29,357 nucleotides of DNA, from NCBI GenBank assembly GCA_019677205.1, contig JAAMXY010000270.1, forward strand, positions 1 through 29,357, written 5' to 3'. The first letter of the stretch is position 1; the number at the start of each line of letters is the position of its first letter. The notes beneath the pieces are model-generated. The model was not told the DNA's origin, did no database searches, and saw only the letters and a program-made list of their open reading frames with translations. Source of the DNA: Pinguiococcus pyrenoidosus. Lineage: Eukaryota; Sar; Pinguiophyceae; Pinguiochrysidales; Pinguiochrysidaceae. Both the position numbers and the translations under genes were made by a program. Positions 1-10,545 of this stretch are shown here, piece after piece.

Positions 1-166
1 AGGTCCCGACGGGCTCCCCGACGGTGTCGCCCAGCCAGGCTCCCTCGAGGCGTCCATCCGGTGCGCCGTCGTCGAGCCCGAGCAGTCAGCCCTCGGCAGC
101 GCCGAGCGACGCGCCAAGCGCCGATCCGACGGGCGTGCCATCAGCGGGGCCGTCGACGTCGCCGAC
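1..166 (+). repeat. Direct repeat copy A in the PS-rich gene
   Basis: Positions 1-166 match 565-730 with two mismatches seen by eye (65 against 629, 135 against 699). The offset is 564 bp, exactly 188 codons, so the frame is kept. The match may continue left of the window. Confidence 0.9.
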
Positions 167-3100
167 TGCGGTACCGACCGGTGTGCCTTCCGCGTCGCCG
201 AGCGCCGATCCGACGTCGTCGCCAAGCCTGCGTCCCACGGGCGCTCCGTCCGACGCGCCATCGATCGCTCCGACGGGCATGCCTTCGGCGGCGCCAACGG
301 CCGGGCCGAGCGCAGCACCAAGCTCGAGTCCGTCGGGAGCTCCGTCGTCGGCTCCCAGCGGGCAGCCTTCGGCGACGCCGACTGAGCGTCCGAGCGGCGC
401 GCCGTCGCTTGCGCCCAGCCTCCTGCCGACGACGGTCCCCAGCGTGGCCGCGTCAGACGTCCCGTCGATCTTGCCGTCCATCGGCCCTAGCGGTGTCCCT
501 TCGACCCGTCCGACGGACGCGCCATCGGCGGTGCCGTCCAGCAGTCCGAGTGCTGCGCCGTCCGAGGTCCCGACGGGCTCCCCGACGGTGTCGCCCAGCC
601 AGGCTCCCTCGAGGCGTCCATCCGGTGCCCCGTCGTCGAGCCCGAGCAGTCAGCCCTCGGCAGCGCCGAGCGACGCGCCAAGCGCCGATCCGACGGGCAT
701 GCCATCAGCGGGGCCGTCGACGTCGCCGACGGACGTTCCGTCGACGAGCCCGAGCCAACGGCCGACAGAGATTCCGTCTGAGCTGCCGACGGTGTTCCCG
801 AGCAGTCCGCCCACTTTGATGCCCAGCGGAGATCCGTCGCTGTCGCCGTCGGTCATCCCATCGGATCTGCCCTCGCAACCGCCATCGGACCGCCCAAGCT
901 TGGTGCCCTCTCTGCTGCCGAGCGTTTGGCCGACGGTCAGTCCGAGCTTTGTCCCTTCGGCTGCACCGTCGAATTCGCCGTCTTCAAGCCCGGACGCTGA
1001 GCCGACCGCACTTCCGAGCGTTCTTCCGACAAGGATGCCGAGTGGTGCTCCCTCTGCCGCACCTAGCGGAGCACCGTCCGTCAGCCCGAGCGGTGCACCC
1101 TCGGCTGGCCCAAGCAGTGCGCCAACTGCGAGCCCAACGGCGACACCGTCTGGCGCACCGTCTGCGGTGCCGACGTCGTCGCCGTCGGAGTTTCCTTCTG
1201 AGGCACCCAGCGTGCAGCCGTCTTCCCAACCGAGCCTTGATCCTTCTGCTGGACCAACTTCGACGCCTTCCACGAGTCCCACGGGGCAGCCTTCGTCGAC
1301 GCCTAGCCAGCCCCCAACGGCGGCACCAAGCGCAGCGCCGTCGAGGTCGCCATCTGCGGCGCCTTCCTTCGGGCCGACCGCGGCGCCGTCACTGAAGCCA
1401 AGCAGTGAGCCATCGGTCAAACCGAGTTCCGTACCTTCTGAGCTTCCATCGGACACGCCGTCGCTGCCTCCGACCAGTCAGCCGTCTTCGCCACCGAGTG
1501 CTTCGCCTTCCTTGGCAGCGAGCGAAATGCCATCTCCGTTCCCATCTGCTTCGCCTTCGGGAAGCCCGAGCGTCGCGCCGACATCCGGACCAAGCGTAGC
1601 TCCAACGACAGGGCCTAGCGAGATCCCTTCGGCTACACCTTCGCGGTCGCCGTCAGCTAGCCTAAGTGAGCTTCCAACTCGTCCGCCGAGCTCAGGACCG
1701 ACTTCGAGCCCAAGCGGGACACCATCGCAAGCGCCGTCGAAGAGGCCCTCGTTGACTCCGAGCGAGACACCGTCGGCGCTTCCAAGCAGAATGCCGACCA
1801 GGCTACCAAGCGTGTCCCCTTCAGCGTCTCCGAGCAGCTCACCGTCGGATGCGCCAAGTGTACGACCTTCTTCGACGCCGAGTGCCTCGCCCACTCCATG
1901 GCCGTCAAGCAACCCAGCTGGACCACCGTCTTCGAGTCCCAGCCGTGGGCCAAGTCAGCGACCAAGTGACGCTCCAACAGCAAGACCAAGTGATGGGCCT
2001 TCCCTTGTGCCGTCAGCGCTGCCGACATCTGCACCGAGCCCTGCGCCGTCTGAGTCGCCGAGCCTTTCGCCCTCCGTGCGACCCAGCGATAGGCCTTCGA
2101 GCGGCCCGACGGCTTCACCAACAGCAAGGCCGAGTGGAAGCCCGTCGCTGATGCAGACGGATATCCCGACGACCCATCCGAGCGCGGTACCGTCAAGTTC
2201 GCCATCGCACGGTCTATCGGACAGCCCGAGCAGTCCACCGAACGATGGGCCGACGATTGTGCCGTCGGTCCTGCCAACAGTCGCGCCTTCGGCTCATCCA
2301 AGCGGTCTTCCGTCGGTGCGACCGAGCTCCGTGCGGACCGAAGAGCCTTCTAGCATGCCATCTGACATGCCAACCAATCGCGCAACCGTGGGGCCGTCGT
2401 CGGTTCTTTCCGAGTTCCCGTCTTTGATGCCTACTACAGCGCCAAGCTCGATCAGTCCCGGTGCGCCAACATCAAGCTCATCCAGCCCAACGCTTGTCCC
2501 AAGTTCGACGCCAAGCTCTATGCCAAGCGTAAGCGAGCCATCCGTGCGTACTTCTTCGCCGACGAGAGGTCCGTCAGCCACGATGTCTCTGACGCCCACC
2601 ACTCAGTTCGATCCCAGCGCAGCTCCTTCTGTAGCTGATTCTGGCGGACCCACGACGCTGCCGTCTTCTGCGACGTCAGAGCCCTCGGCTTCGCCCTCGG
2701 CTTCGCCCTCGGCTTCGCCCTCGGGAATGCCTTCGGAGATGCCTTCGGAGATGCCCTCGGATATGCCTTCGGAGATGCCCTCGGATATGTCGTCGGACAC
2801 GCCTTCGGAGATACCGTCAGATATGCCGTCGGACACGCTTTCGGAGATACCGTCGGAAATGCCGTCGGAAGTGCCGTCGAACACGCCCACCACCTCGTTC
2901 GAGCAGCTGGTAGACGTGACCATCTCGGTGGAAGACGGCGTAGGGTTCCATTTCGCTTCGACAGGCGATGCGCAAATTTCGCAGCAATCTAACGTCGCGA
3001 ATCCGCTGCTTGTGCTCAATCTGGGAACCGCGTATCGATTCCGCCACCTTGGCGGCGATGAAAATCCGATTCGGATTCGGATGGAGGATCCGTCGGAGCC

Positions 3101-3966
3101 TCTGACGGACTTTGCAGAAGTACGAGAGCCGCAACCTGCGGGGGGAACGCGCCGGCTGAGGCGAGCGGCGCGCAGACTGCAGGAAGATGAGGTCCACGCC
3201 GTGCTGCTACATCATGAGTTTCAGTTCATCCTAATGCCTGTTTTGGAGGGCGTCCTCGTCTATGAGCGTGAAACACCGACCAGTGACAACTCGACGTGGT
3301 CCAACATCATAAGAACCGTGGTGGGAGCGCCGACGCAGAGCCCAAGCGACGGTCCGACTACGACGCCTTCCGCTTCTCCGACGAGTGGAGCGGGAGCAGA
3401 AGGAGGAGGAGGAGCCGGTGGAGGAAGCGCTGGGGCGGCTTCAGGAGGCATGACGGTTATTATCGGAGCCGTTGCCGGCGCGGTGGCCTTGGCTGTTTGC
3501 ATCGGAGGCTTCTTCGTGCTGAGGAGACGAGAGTACGTTCCAAATGCCTTTGCGCGTGGTAAATCATGTGTCGTGTCTGACGGTAGCCTTTCTCCTTGTC
3601 CTTCCAGTTATGATGACGACGGTGATGCGAGGACCATCGTGGGAGCATTTGGAGGACCTCCTGGCCAGCTCCAGGTGGACGAGTTTTACTATGATCCGAC
3701 AACTGGGAGAAAGTACGTTGCCATCCTTTGCTTCCTTCATCTGGAAGGGATGCTCATCTCGTGAACGTTCTTGCAGGGTTCGCGCCATCAGTATCACGGA
3801 GCTGAGCTACGACGATATCCCGTGGGAGCGGCCATCCTCGCGCATGAAGTCGGACCGGACGTTGTTCCCAATGCAGAATCCCTTGGTGCGCCAAAGAGTC
3901 GGCTGGGACGACAGTTCCGACCGAGGGTCCACCTGGTCCGGATCGGGCTGGGTCCATCCCCGATAA
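1..3966 (+). CDS. Mucin-like Pro/Ser/Thr repeat membrane protein, 5'-truncated by the window
   Basis: The frame is open from the first base, so the true start lies upstream; about 1,274 residues are inside the window. Nucleotides 3 to about 2890 encode an almost unbroken P-S/T-x-x repeat, as in extracellular, probably O-glycosylated surface or wall proteins of diatoms and other stramenopiles. A conserved non-repeat domain follows at about 2907-3290 (YRFRHLGG...NPIRIRM, possibly a cupredoxin-like beta fold, inferred), carrying a basic stretch RRLRRAARRL. Then come a second short PS/PT tract, a Gly-rich linker, one transmembrane helix at about 3450-3521 stopped by RRR, and a cytoplasmic tail. 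I place introns at 3533-3607 (75 bp) and 3713-3776 (64 bp), both with GTACGT donors; these keep the tail frame (DYDDDGDART, then KVRAISITEL) to the stop at 3964-3966. The first intron is stop-free and in frame. Likely role: a single-pass cell-surface or adhesion protein. The family is clear, the function is not. Confidence 0.8.
565..730 (+). repeat. Direct repeat copy B in the PS-rich gene
   Basis: Second copy of the 1-166 unit. After position 730 the two copies diverge at once into unrelated PS/PT codons, so this is a discrete duplicated block rather than general repeat similarity. Confidence 0.9.
2688..2880 (+). repeat. Short tandem repeats encoding PSAS and (D/E)MPS units
   Basis: Three tandem copies of a 12-bp unit (TCGGCTTCGCCC type) are followed by about a dozen degenerate units encoding PSEM/PSDM/PSDT/PSEI. 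The array lies at the C-terminal end of the PS-rich region and, unlike the rest, is acidic. It looks like slippage-driven expansion. Confidence 0.8.
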
Positions 3967-4466
3967 CCGCCCGTGTGCTTGGCTTCGCGAGCATGTCCTG
4001 TCTGGAGTATGTAATGAGTATGTAAAATCATGTACAAGATGTCAACTTCGAGATGTATCGGTCGTCCTGGGTGGACACGGGTAGCGAGAGATCTCGCCCG
4101 TGCTCCACCTCCTATTTGGGGCGGCCATGTTGTCTAATAAGAAAGATGTGAGATAGCTTACGAAATCGCCTTCGAACGATTCCTTTCCTTCTTTGCCATC
4201 CGCTGGCCTTCGCGCGCAGCAGATTCTGACACACCTCGCTCTGTATCTCCATACGTCCATACGTACAACGCCCATCCCCAAGACTTCAGACGAGCCACGG
4301 AGCACTGCCGTATCGCAGCGGGAGAGTCCCAAGACACCAAAGGAGGAAAGCGGAACGCCGCAGAAACTTGTGCTGGGTCAGCTGACCAGTCGTACGCATG
4401 CATTCCGTCCGTCCCGCGGGATCACCTTGGCGCCACAGGCTTAAGGGTCAACGCATCCTTCTCAAC
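3967..4466. other. Intergenic spacer between the PS-rich gene and the transaldolase gene
   Basis: 500 bp with no supportable gene. A TGTAA-containing stretch near 4010-4030, just after the first gene's stop, could lie in its 3' UTR. The rest presumably holds the transaldolase promoter. No repeat or RNA gene was seen. Confidence 0.5.
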
Positions 4467-5846
4467 ATGAGGGCCCTTGCAGTGCTGGCCTTCTTGCTGC
4501 TGCAGGGCCCGGGCCGGGCGCTGCGGCGAACGCAGTACTTTTTGGACTCTGCAGACGCAGCAGCCATTCGGCGATGGCTGCCCAGTGGGCTGTTCCACGG
4601 CGTCACCACCAACCCCTTGATCCTTCAGCGAGCTGGACTGCCGTGCGACGAGCCTACGATAGCAAGGCTGCATCAGGTACGCAAGCTCTGCAAGGCAGGT
4701 GGATGAAGTGTCGCCTAAGTCCCCCGGCTTCAGCTTTGCATCGACGAGTTTGGCTTGCAAGTCTTCATGGCGCAGGCCTGGGGCTCTTCCGCAGAGGAGC
4801 TGGTGAAGTGTGGGAAGCGCCTCTCGCTGCTGAATCGTCACCGGCAGTCTCTGGTGGTCAAGCTGCCGCTTACGGAGGAAGGCGTGCAGGCGGCATCGGT
4901 GCTGAAGCGGCAACAAATCCCCATCTGCATGACGGCATGCTACGCTGCCCACCAAGTGCTCAGCTCCTGCGCCCTCGGCGCCGACTACGTTGCCCCGTAT
5001 CTTGGTGAGCCTTCTGCCATTCGCAAAGCTTTCCCTGCGCTGCTGGTCAACTTGCAGAGACACCGTAGGCCGCATGGGCGACGCGGGCGTGGATGCGATG
5101 GAGACCGTGGTGAAGATGCAAGCGATCGCCGAGGCGCAGTCGGGGACGGGCAGCTCGGAGACGAGGGTGCTGGTCGCGTCGATCCGGCATGCGAACCAGA
5201 TGGCCGAGCTGGCGGCGTTAGGTGGGCGAACGACGAAACCCGGCGTCTGAGGCCATGAGAGCCGCGACGTTGATGCCTGACGATTTCGCGGCAACGTACG
5301 GTTGTAGGATGCGACACCTTCACGTTCAGTCCGAACGTCGCGGAGCAGCTCTTTGGCGAAGCGCTTACGACAATGGCCACGGCGGAGTTCGAGGACGCTG
5401 CTGCTCGGACACCTGATTCCGCACCGGAGGAAGCCCCCAGCACCGCAGCGGGGTCGTCGCCGGGGTCTTTCGTCGAGGCCTTCCAGCAGCTTCAGACCGA
5501 GCTCAGCGAGGCGGTCTCGGGACCGAGGCCGTCAGCAGCGTCCAAGGCGCCTGCGGAAGAGGCCACCCCAGAGGCGAGCCAGGCAGCTGGAGCGTACCAA
5601 AGCATCGTAGAGCAGCTTCGATCGGCGGCAGCCGAAGCTTTTCCGGAGGCTGAAGCGAAGCCGGAAGAAGTAGGAAAAAGTCCGCCCTTGCAGGCGTCGG
5701 CGGGCAAGGAGCCACCAAGACCGGCGGCGAACGATCGAGGAGAAGACGAGAATGCAGTCGAAGAGGAGCACTTTGACGAAACGCTAGAGGAGCTCGGAGG
5801 CGAAGCCTGGTTCGTCCAGGACGGACCTCCGCAAGGCGCTGCCTAG
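4467..5846 (+). CDS. TalC-type transaldolase / fructose-6-phosphate aldolase family, with signal peptide and acidic tail
   Basis: Four exons (4467-4676, 4734-5004, 5069-5221, 5308-5846) join in frame to 390 residues. Residues 1-18 are a hydrophobic signal sequence (MRALAVLAFLLLQGPGRA), so I preferred this ATG to the in-frame one at 4398. The core at about 23-245 shows YFLDSAD, GVTTNP, the Schiff-base lysine in VVKLPLT (about K113), TACYAAHQ, GADYVAPYLGRMGDAG and CDTFTFSPNVAEQLFG. These are hallmarks of the small class I aldolase-type transaldolases, which transfer dihydroxyacetone or cleave fructose 6-phosphate. The bacterial core is about 220 residues. Here a tail of about 140 residues rich in Ala, Glu and Pro follows. 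Introns are 57, 64 and 86 bp; the second acceptor (5067-5068) was chosen because an upstream AG gives an immediate stop. The signal sequence suggests entry into the secretory route or a complex plastid (inference). Confidence 0.88.
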
Positions 5847-6382
5847 GTTGATGTGAGAAACCCCCTTCGGCTTCGCTTCTGACGTGCGCAACGACAAGCT
5901 TCCAGTGCGACTTCTGCATCTGCACCAGCTTTGCATGCTTCCCATTTCCCCACACGAAGTAACTCCATCGTCGCTTTCGCCGCTGTGAGGGTAGGTTGCT
6001 TCTCTTGGCGCGTGTTCGGCTTGTGGCGCAGCCCCTCGCAACAAACTGTTTGCCCAACTGTTCTGCGAAGGCCCATTTCATGCTGACGACGCGACACCAT
6101 TCCGACTCTGCGCGACACAAGTAAACGAAATGGAACGACGTTCTTCAAAAACCTCGACGCCTTCAAACCACTTTAGGCGCCACCGACGCCTTCGTGTTCC
6201 TCAAAACTCTGCGAGCTGCTTTCCCTTGGTGCCAGGGACCACCGCGTCGGTGTTTGCTAAGCTTTGGGGGCGGAAGTGCCCCGAAAAAAGTGGTGGCATT
6301 GCGACATGGGAACCTCGGCGTTTGAAACCGGTTTGAACGCCGGCAGCGCAGACGCCATGCGTTCGACGAGGCCTTAAGCAAG
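5847..6382. other. Intergenic spacer upstream of the kinesin gene
   Basis: 536 bp between two same-strand genes. It should hold the transaldolase 3' UTR and the kinesin promoter. No coding, RNA or repeat feature is supportable; the overlapping open frames have arginine-rich, unstructured translations. Confidence 0.5.
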
Positions 6383-9300
6383 ATGAGCGACAGCGACACC
6401 GGGCCAGAGCACTCTGGCGTCGCGATCTACCCCGCGGATAGCTCGGCGCTGTTCTCTCCGGACCACCAGGAAACGGTGGTGTCCGAGGAAGATGAGGAGC
6501 TGTCCACGCTTGACAAGGGCGCCACAGGACTGCCGGTGGACCGCGACGACCCAAAGTCCAAGGACGTCTGGAATGGCAAGAGCAATATCCTGGTGGCCGT
6601 GCGGATCCGGCCCATGCTGCAGCATGACCGACTGAGAACCGAGGTCACTCGCGTGCTGGAGAACCGCATCGTCGTGGTTTTGGACCCCTCCAAGGTACCT
6701 TCTGCGGCAATTCAGAGGTCCCAATTAGCGCGTCGAGGCCGAGAAGTCAAGCCGCGAGGGTTCTCGTGCCTTGTTGCAGAATGTGAAAGAGGACGCGGCG
6801 CCATTTTTCGGGAGCACAACCCTAACTTAGTGCTTGGTGCAAACACATGCATAGGTGAATCAGGAGAAGGACATCCTGCGGGCGAAGCGATCGCGCGAGA
6901 AACGCTACGCCTTTGACTACGTCTTCGGCCCCGAGGAGGGCCAGAAGGACGTGTACACGAAGACGGCCAAGTTTCTCATCCGTGGCGTGTTGGATGGCTA
7001 CAACGCGACCGTCTTCGCCTACGGCTGCACCGGGGCCGGCAAGACCTACACGATGATTGGAAACGAGGAGCAGCCGGGCATCATGATGCGCACGCTTCGA
7101 GACCTCTTCCGCTTGAGCAAGCGCTCCTCGGAGCAGCAGAACGTGGACTACAAGGTGACGGTGAGCTTCCTCGAGATCTACAACGAGAACATTCGGGATC
7201 TCATCGTGGGCAACGATGAGTTCCTCGACCTGCGCGAGGATCCCCTCAAGGGACCCTGCGTCTCTGGAATCAGCGAGCACGAGACGCATAGCCCGGAAGC
7301 CATCATGCAGCTCCTGCACCGGGCGAATCGGAATCGGACGCAGAAGGCGACCGCCGCCAACGAAGCCAGCAGTCGGTCGCATGCCGTCCTGCAGGTCCTC
7401 GTCGAGAGCAAAGAGACGGCGCCAGGCGTCATGAGCAAGCTGAAGATCGGGAAGCTCTCTCTTGTCGACCTCGCCGGCAGCGAGCGCGCTGCGACAACGA
7501 AGAATCGCGGCCAAGAGCTGCGCGAGGGAGCGAACATCAACCGCAGCTTGCTCGCGCTTGGAAACTGCATCAACGCCCTTGGCGAGAAAGGCAACAAGGG
7601 AACCTTCGTTCCCTACCGCGATTCGAAGCTGACGCGGCTCTTGAAGGACTCGCTCGGCGGAAACTGTCGGACGGTCATGATCGCAAACATCAGCGGAGCC
7701 ATCTCTGCCTTCGAGGAGACGCTGAACACCCTGAAGTACGCGAATCGCGCGAAGAACATCAAAACCAACGTCACCAGAAACGTCCTTCGCGTCAACCATC
7801 ACATCAGCGAATACGTCAGCCTGATCGAGGGACTGAGGAACGAGATCTCCAACTTGAAGAGGCAGCTGGTCAGGAGAAACTCCCAGGACAGCCTCACCGA
7901 CACTCAGAGCGCGTCGAACATCGACTCCGTCGGGAACGAGGTGCAGGAGATGGACGCGCTTGAGCAGGCCATGAAGGAGCACGGCTTCACAAGCCAGGAG
8001 GTGGGGAAGCGCCACAGTTTCCAGACATCCCTGTCCAGTGGCCAGGGTGCGGACCGCGCAACGGACCGCGCCGGCCTGGGTCCGACGGGAGCGAGGGAGG
8101 GCGCTCTCCACGAGTTCAACCCAAACTCGTCCGTGCAAATGTCGCAAGTGCGAACTGCGATCGTGGAGAACTTCCGAGAGCGAATGCAGCTGCGGCGCAG
8201 TCTCATCGAGCTCGAGGATCAGAACGTGCAGAACACCATTGAGGTCGGGAAGAGGCAGCTCATGATCGTCGAGTGGAACGACCGGCGCGGTGCCTCGCTA
8301 CCCGACGGCGGAGCGGCGCAGGTCTCTGTGAGTCAGGACGGACGCGTGGCAGTAGCGGAAGGTCTGATCGAGAAGGCGCCGTCGTACGTGAAGGGAGCCT
8401 GGCGGGAGGTGGGACAGCTCCGGAAGGCCGTGGAGAAGAACAACACGATGAAGAAGAGCATCGCAAAGCGCCTTCGCCACAACGAGAAGCAGGCAGAGCT
8501 CTTTCGTACCGAGCTGGTATCCAAAATAACCTCGCACGAGAGGCGGGAGCTTATGGAGCTCCAGTATCGCATTGGACTGCTGGAGCTTGAGAACATGGAA
8601 CTCGAGCAGAGCCGAATCGTCCACGACTCCATCATGAAGGGGAAAGACTTGACGATTCAGAAGCTGCAGCTCCAGCTGGCCGTTCGCGATCGGATCATAG
8701 CGCAGCAGCGGAGGCTGTTGGCTCGGAACGATCTGGATGGGAGAGTGTCGTATGCCGGGCTGCACCTCATGGAGCAAGCCACGATGGCGGACAACTTCGA
8801 CACGATTCTCAGGCCAACGGCCGAAGGAGACCACCAGACAGAAACGGGCGGTGCATCCGGCCATCGCCCCGGTGCCCAGGCGCTATCGAAAAGCAACGCA
8901 GGAAATCGTGACGACCATCGCCCGCTTGACGACGCCTCGCGCGTCGCAGACCTGAACATTCGAGGTCATCGAACTGGAGCCCGAGGGAACGGGGGCAGAT
9001 CGGAGAGTCACCAAGTGGTTCGGACTGGCAGCGACGTCGAGGATCAGAACACGAATCCGAGGCAGGCCGAGAATCTGCGCGACACGAAAAGGAGTCTTCC
9101 CGTGCGGTTTCACTCGCAGGCGCACCACGCTGCAGGAGGGCGTCGCCGTCGCCAGGCCGCCGGTGCGACGAACCACGATCGACGCCGGGGCTATCGGCCT
9201 GGCTCTCCTTCGAAAACGACCTCAGCGCGAGACGGCTCTCTCGGTAGGAGCGATAGCGATCGCCAGCCTGATCGGGAGCGTGATCGGGAGCGCGATCGGG

Positions 9301-10361
9301 AGCGCGATCGGTATCCAGGCAGCCCTCCGCGTCGTCCGCAAGGACAAGGGCAAGGACGAGGGAGTCCGCGGCATCGAGGGAACAGTCTGCCCGTGACCGA
9401 CGCCTTCGACGAGGCGTCCATTGAGCTGCAGAGCGTGGGATCCGCCATGCCTCCCGATCCCTTGGAAAGGGCGGAGCCACGCCGTCGAAAGAACAGCCAG
9501 CGGGGCGCTGCCGCCTCCAAGCGAGGAGGGCGTCGCACGGGCCGCGCTCGGCCTGGTGGCTATGCCAAAGTACCCGGTCCGTGGGAGTCGGACGCCTCAG
9601 GAGACGAGGACGGTAGGACCCGAGACGCCTCGGGTATGCAACTGAACGGCACCACCCTGGGGGGGGCTGCGGTCGCCGGCAAGCGGAAGCAGGAGCAGCT
9701 TCGCGGTCGGCAGCGCCGCCTGAGGAAAGGCTTCGACAAGGCTGCTGATGCCGTCGCGGCGGCGAATGCTGCGGTGGCGGAAGCCGTGTTGAATACTCGA
9801 GGGCCGTCGCAGGCTGGCATCCCCGGAGGAAATGGGTTGGACGACAATCGGAATCGGGTAGTGAATGCCGATGGCCATGGCCAGCCGAAGCAGCGTCCCC
9901 GCGCGAGAGGTCCTCGTCGGCAAGGCATGGAGTCGTCGAGAGGGCAGCAGAGGAGAGTAAACGGCACAGGCCGCGTCCTGAGCCCAAAGTATGGGGGCCG
10001 AAATCGCGAAGCACGGGCCAACGAGAATGCCGCGGCGAACGTTGGGAGCATGGCGGTGGTCGGGAGCAACCCGCTAGGCGGTGATGCCGATCCGTCGGGA
10101 GACACAAATGGCCGGCATGGACAGGCGCATAGATCGGATCCGCAACTCGGCGAGGCTGGAGACGTGAGTCTCGACGACAGCTTCGAGTCCGTGAACTCCC
10201 ACAGGAGCGCCCACTGGGGAGAAAGCACTCCCGGCATGCTGAACAAGGGGAGGGCAGCAAAGCTTGGCGACGGCGCGGCATCGACGGTGTCTGAGGTGTC
10301 CGAGAATGACAAGCGCAATGACGCAGCGTATGTGGAGTCGTTAGACCCGATCTGGCATTGA
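6383..10361 (+). CDS. Kinesin-8 family motor protein (KIF19-like)
   Basis: Two exons (6383-6694 and 6855-10361) around a 160-bp intron give about 1,272 residues. The motor starts at about residue 68 (ILVAVRIRPM). It shows the P-loop GCTGAGKT (161-168), switch I NEASSRSH (273-280), switch II DLAGSE (309-314) and the neck-side NVTRNVLRVNHHISEYV. The wording around RSREKRYAFDYVFG and DGYNATVFAYG is that of kinesin-8, especially KIF19. This class walks to microtubule plus ends and shortens them; KIF19 members set cilium length. Coiled-coil segments follow (about 435-625). A long basic disordered tail contains a D-R-E-R run encoded near 9265-9315. The second exon carries 1,168 codons without interruption, unlike the intron-rich neighbours. 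Motor identity is firm; the subfamily is good but not proven. A ciliary role would imply a flagellated stage. Confidence 0.92.
9262..9315 (+). repeat. Tandem repeat of a GATCGGGAGCG-type unit (D-R-E-R codons)
   Basis: Four to five near-identical 12-bp units inside the kinesin tail encode alternating acidic and basic residues (RERDRERD). It is a coding low-complexity tract. Confidence 0.75.
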
Positions 10362-10545
10362 CAAAAAGGTCAGCATTTGGTTTGCGCAGGGGGGGAGCAT
10401 GATGCTCCATGCTTGCACTTTGTTGCTCCGACGGCGGAGGGCAGAGGCTCTCTGCGCCCGCGTGTACAGAACATATCGAGGAAGGAGGATTTCAGGGGTT
10501 GTCAATAATCATCAGCCTTGTTGATCTTGGTGGTGTTGGTACCAG
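10362..10545. other. Convergent 3' spacer, kinesin / monooxygenase
   Basis: 184 bp separate the kinesin stop (+) from the monooxygenase stop (-). The space must serve both 3' ends, so their UTRs probably overlap. No terminator-like structure stands out. Confidence 0.5.

Noticed and set aside
650-1456. 268-codon minus-strand frame (DG/EG-rich) opposite the PS-rich gene
   Set aside because: It is the reverse complement of the P-S-x-x codons, which produces a G-x-x-D/E pattern automatically. There are several such frames along the repeat.
4398-4466. Upstream ATG adding 23 residues to the transaldolase
   Set aside because: The added segment (MHSVRPAGSPWRHRLKG) would bury the hydrophobic leader. 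Starting at 4467 gives a standard signal peptide. Not excluded without 5' data.
8809-10410. 533-codon minus-strand frame opposite the kinesin tail
   Set aside because: Composition is Ser/Arg/Pro/Cys-rich without domains, while the plus strand continues the kinesin in frame from the motor.
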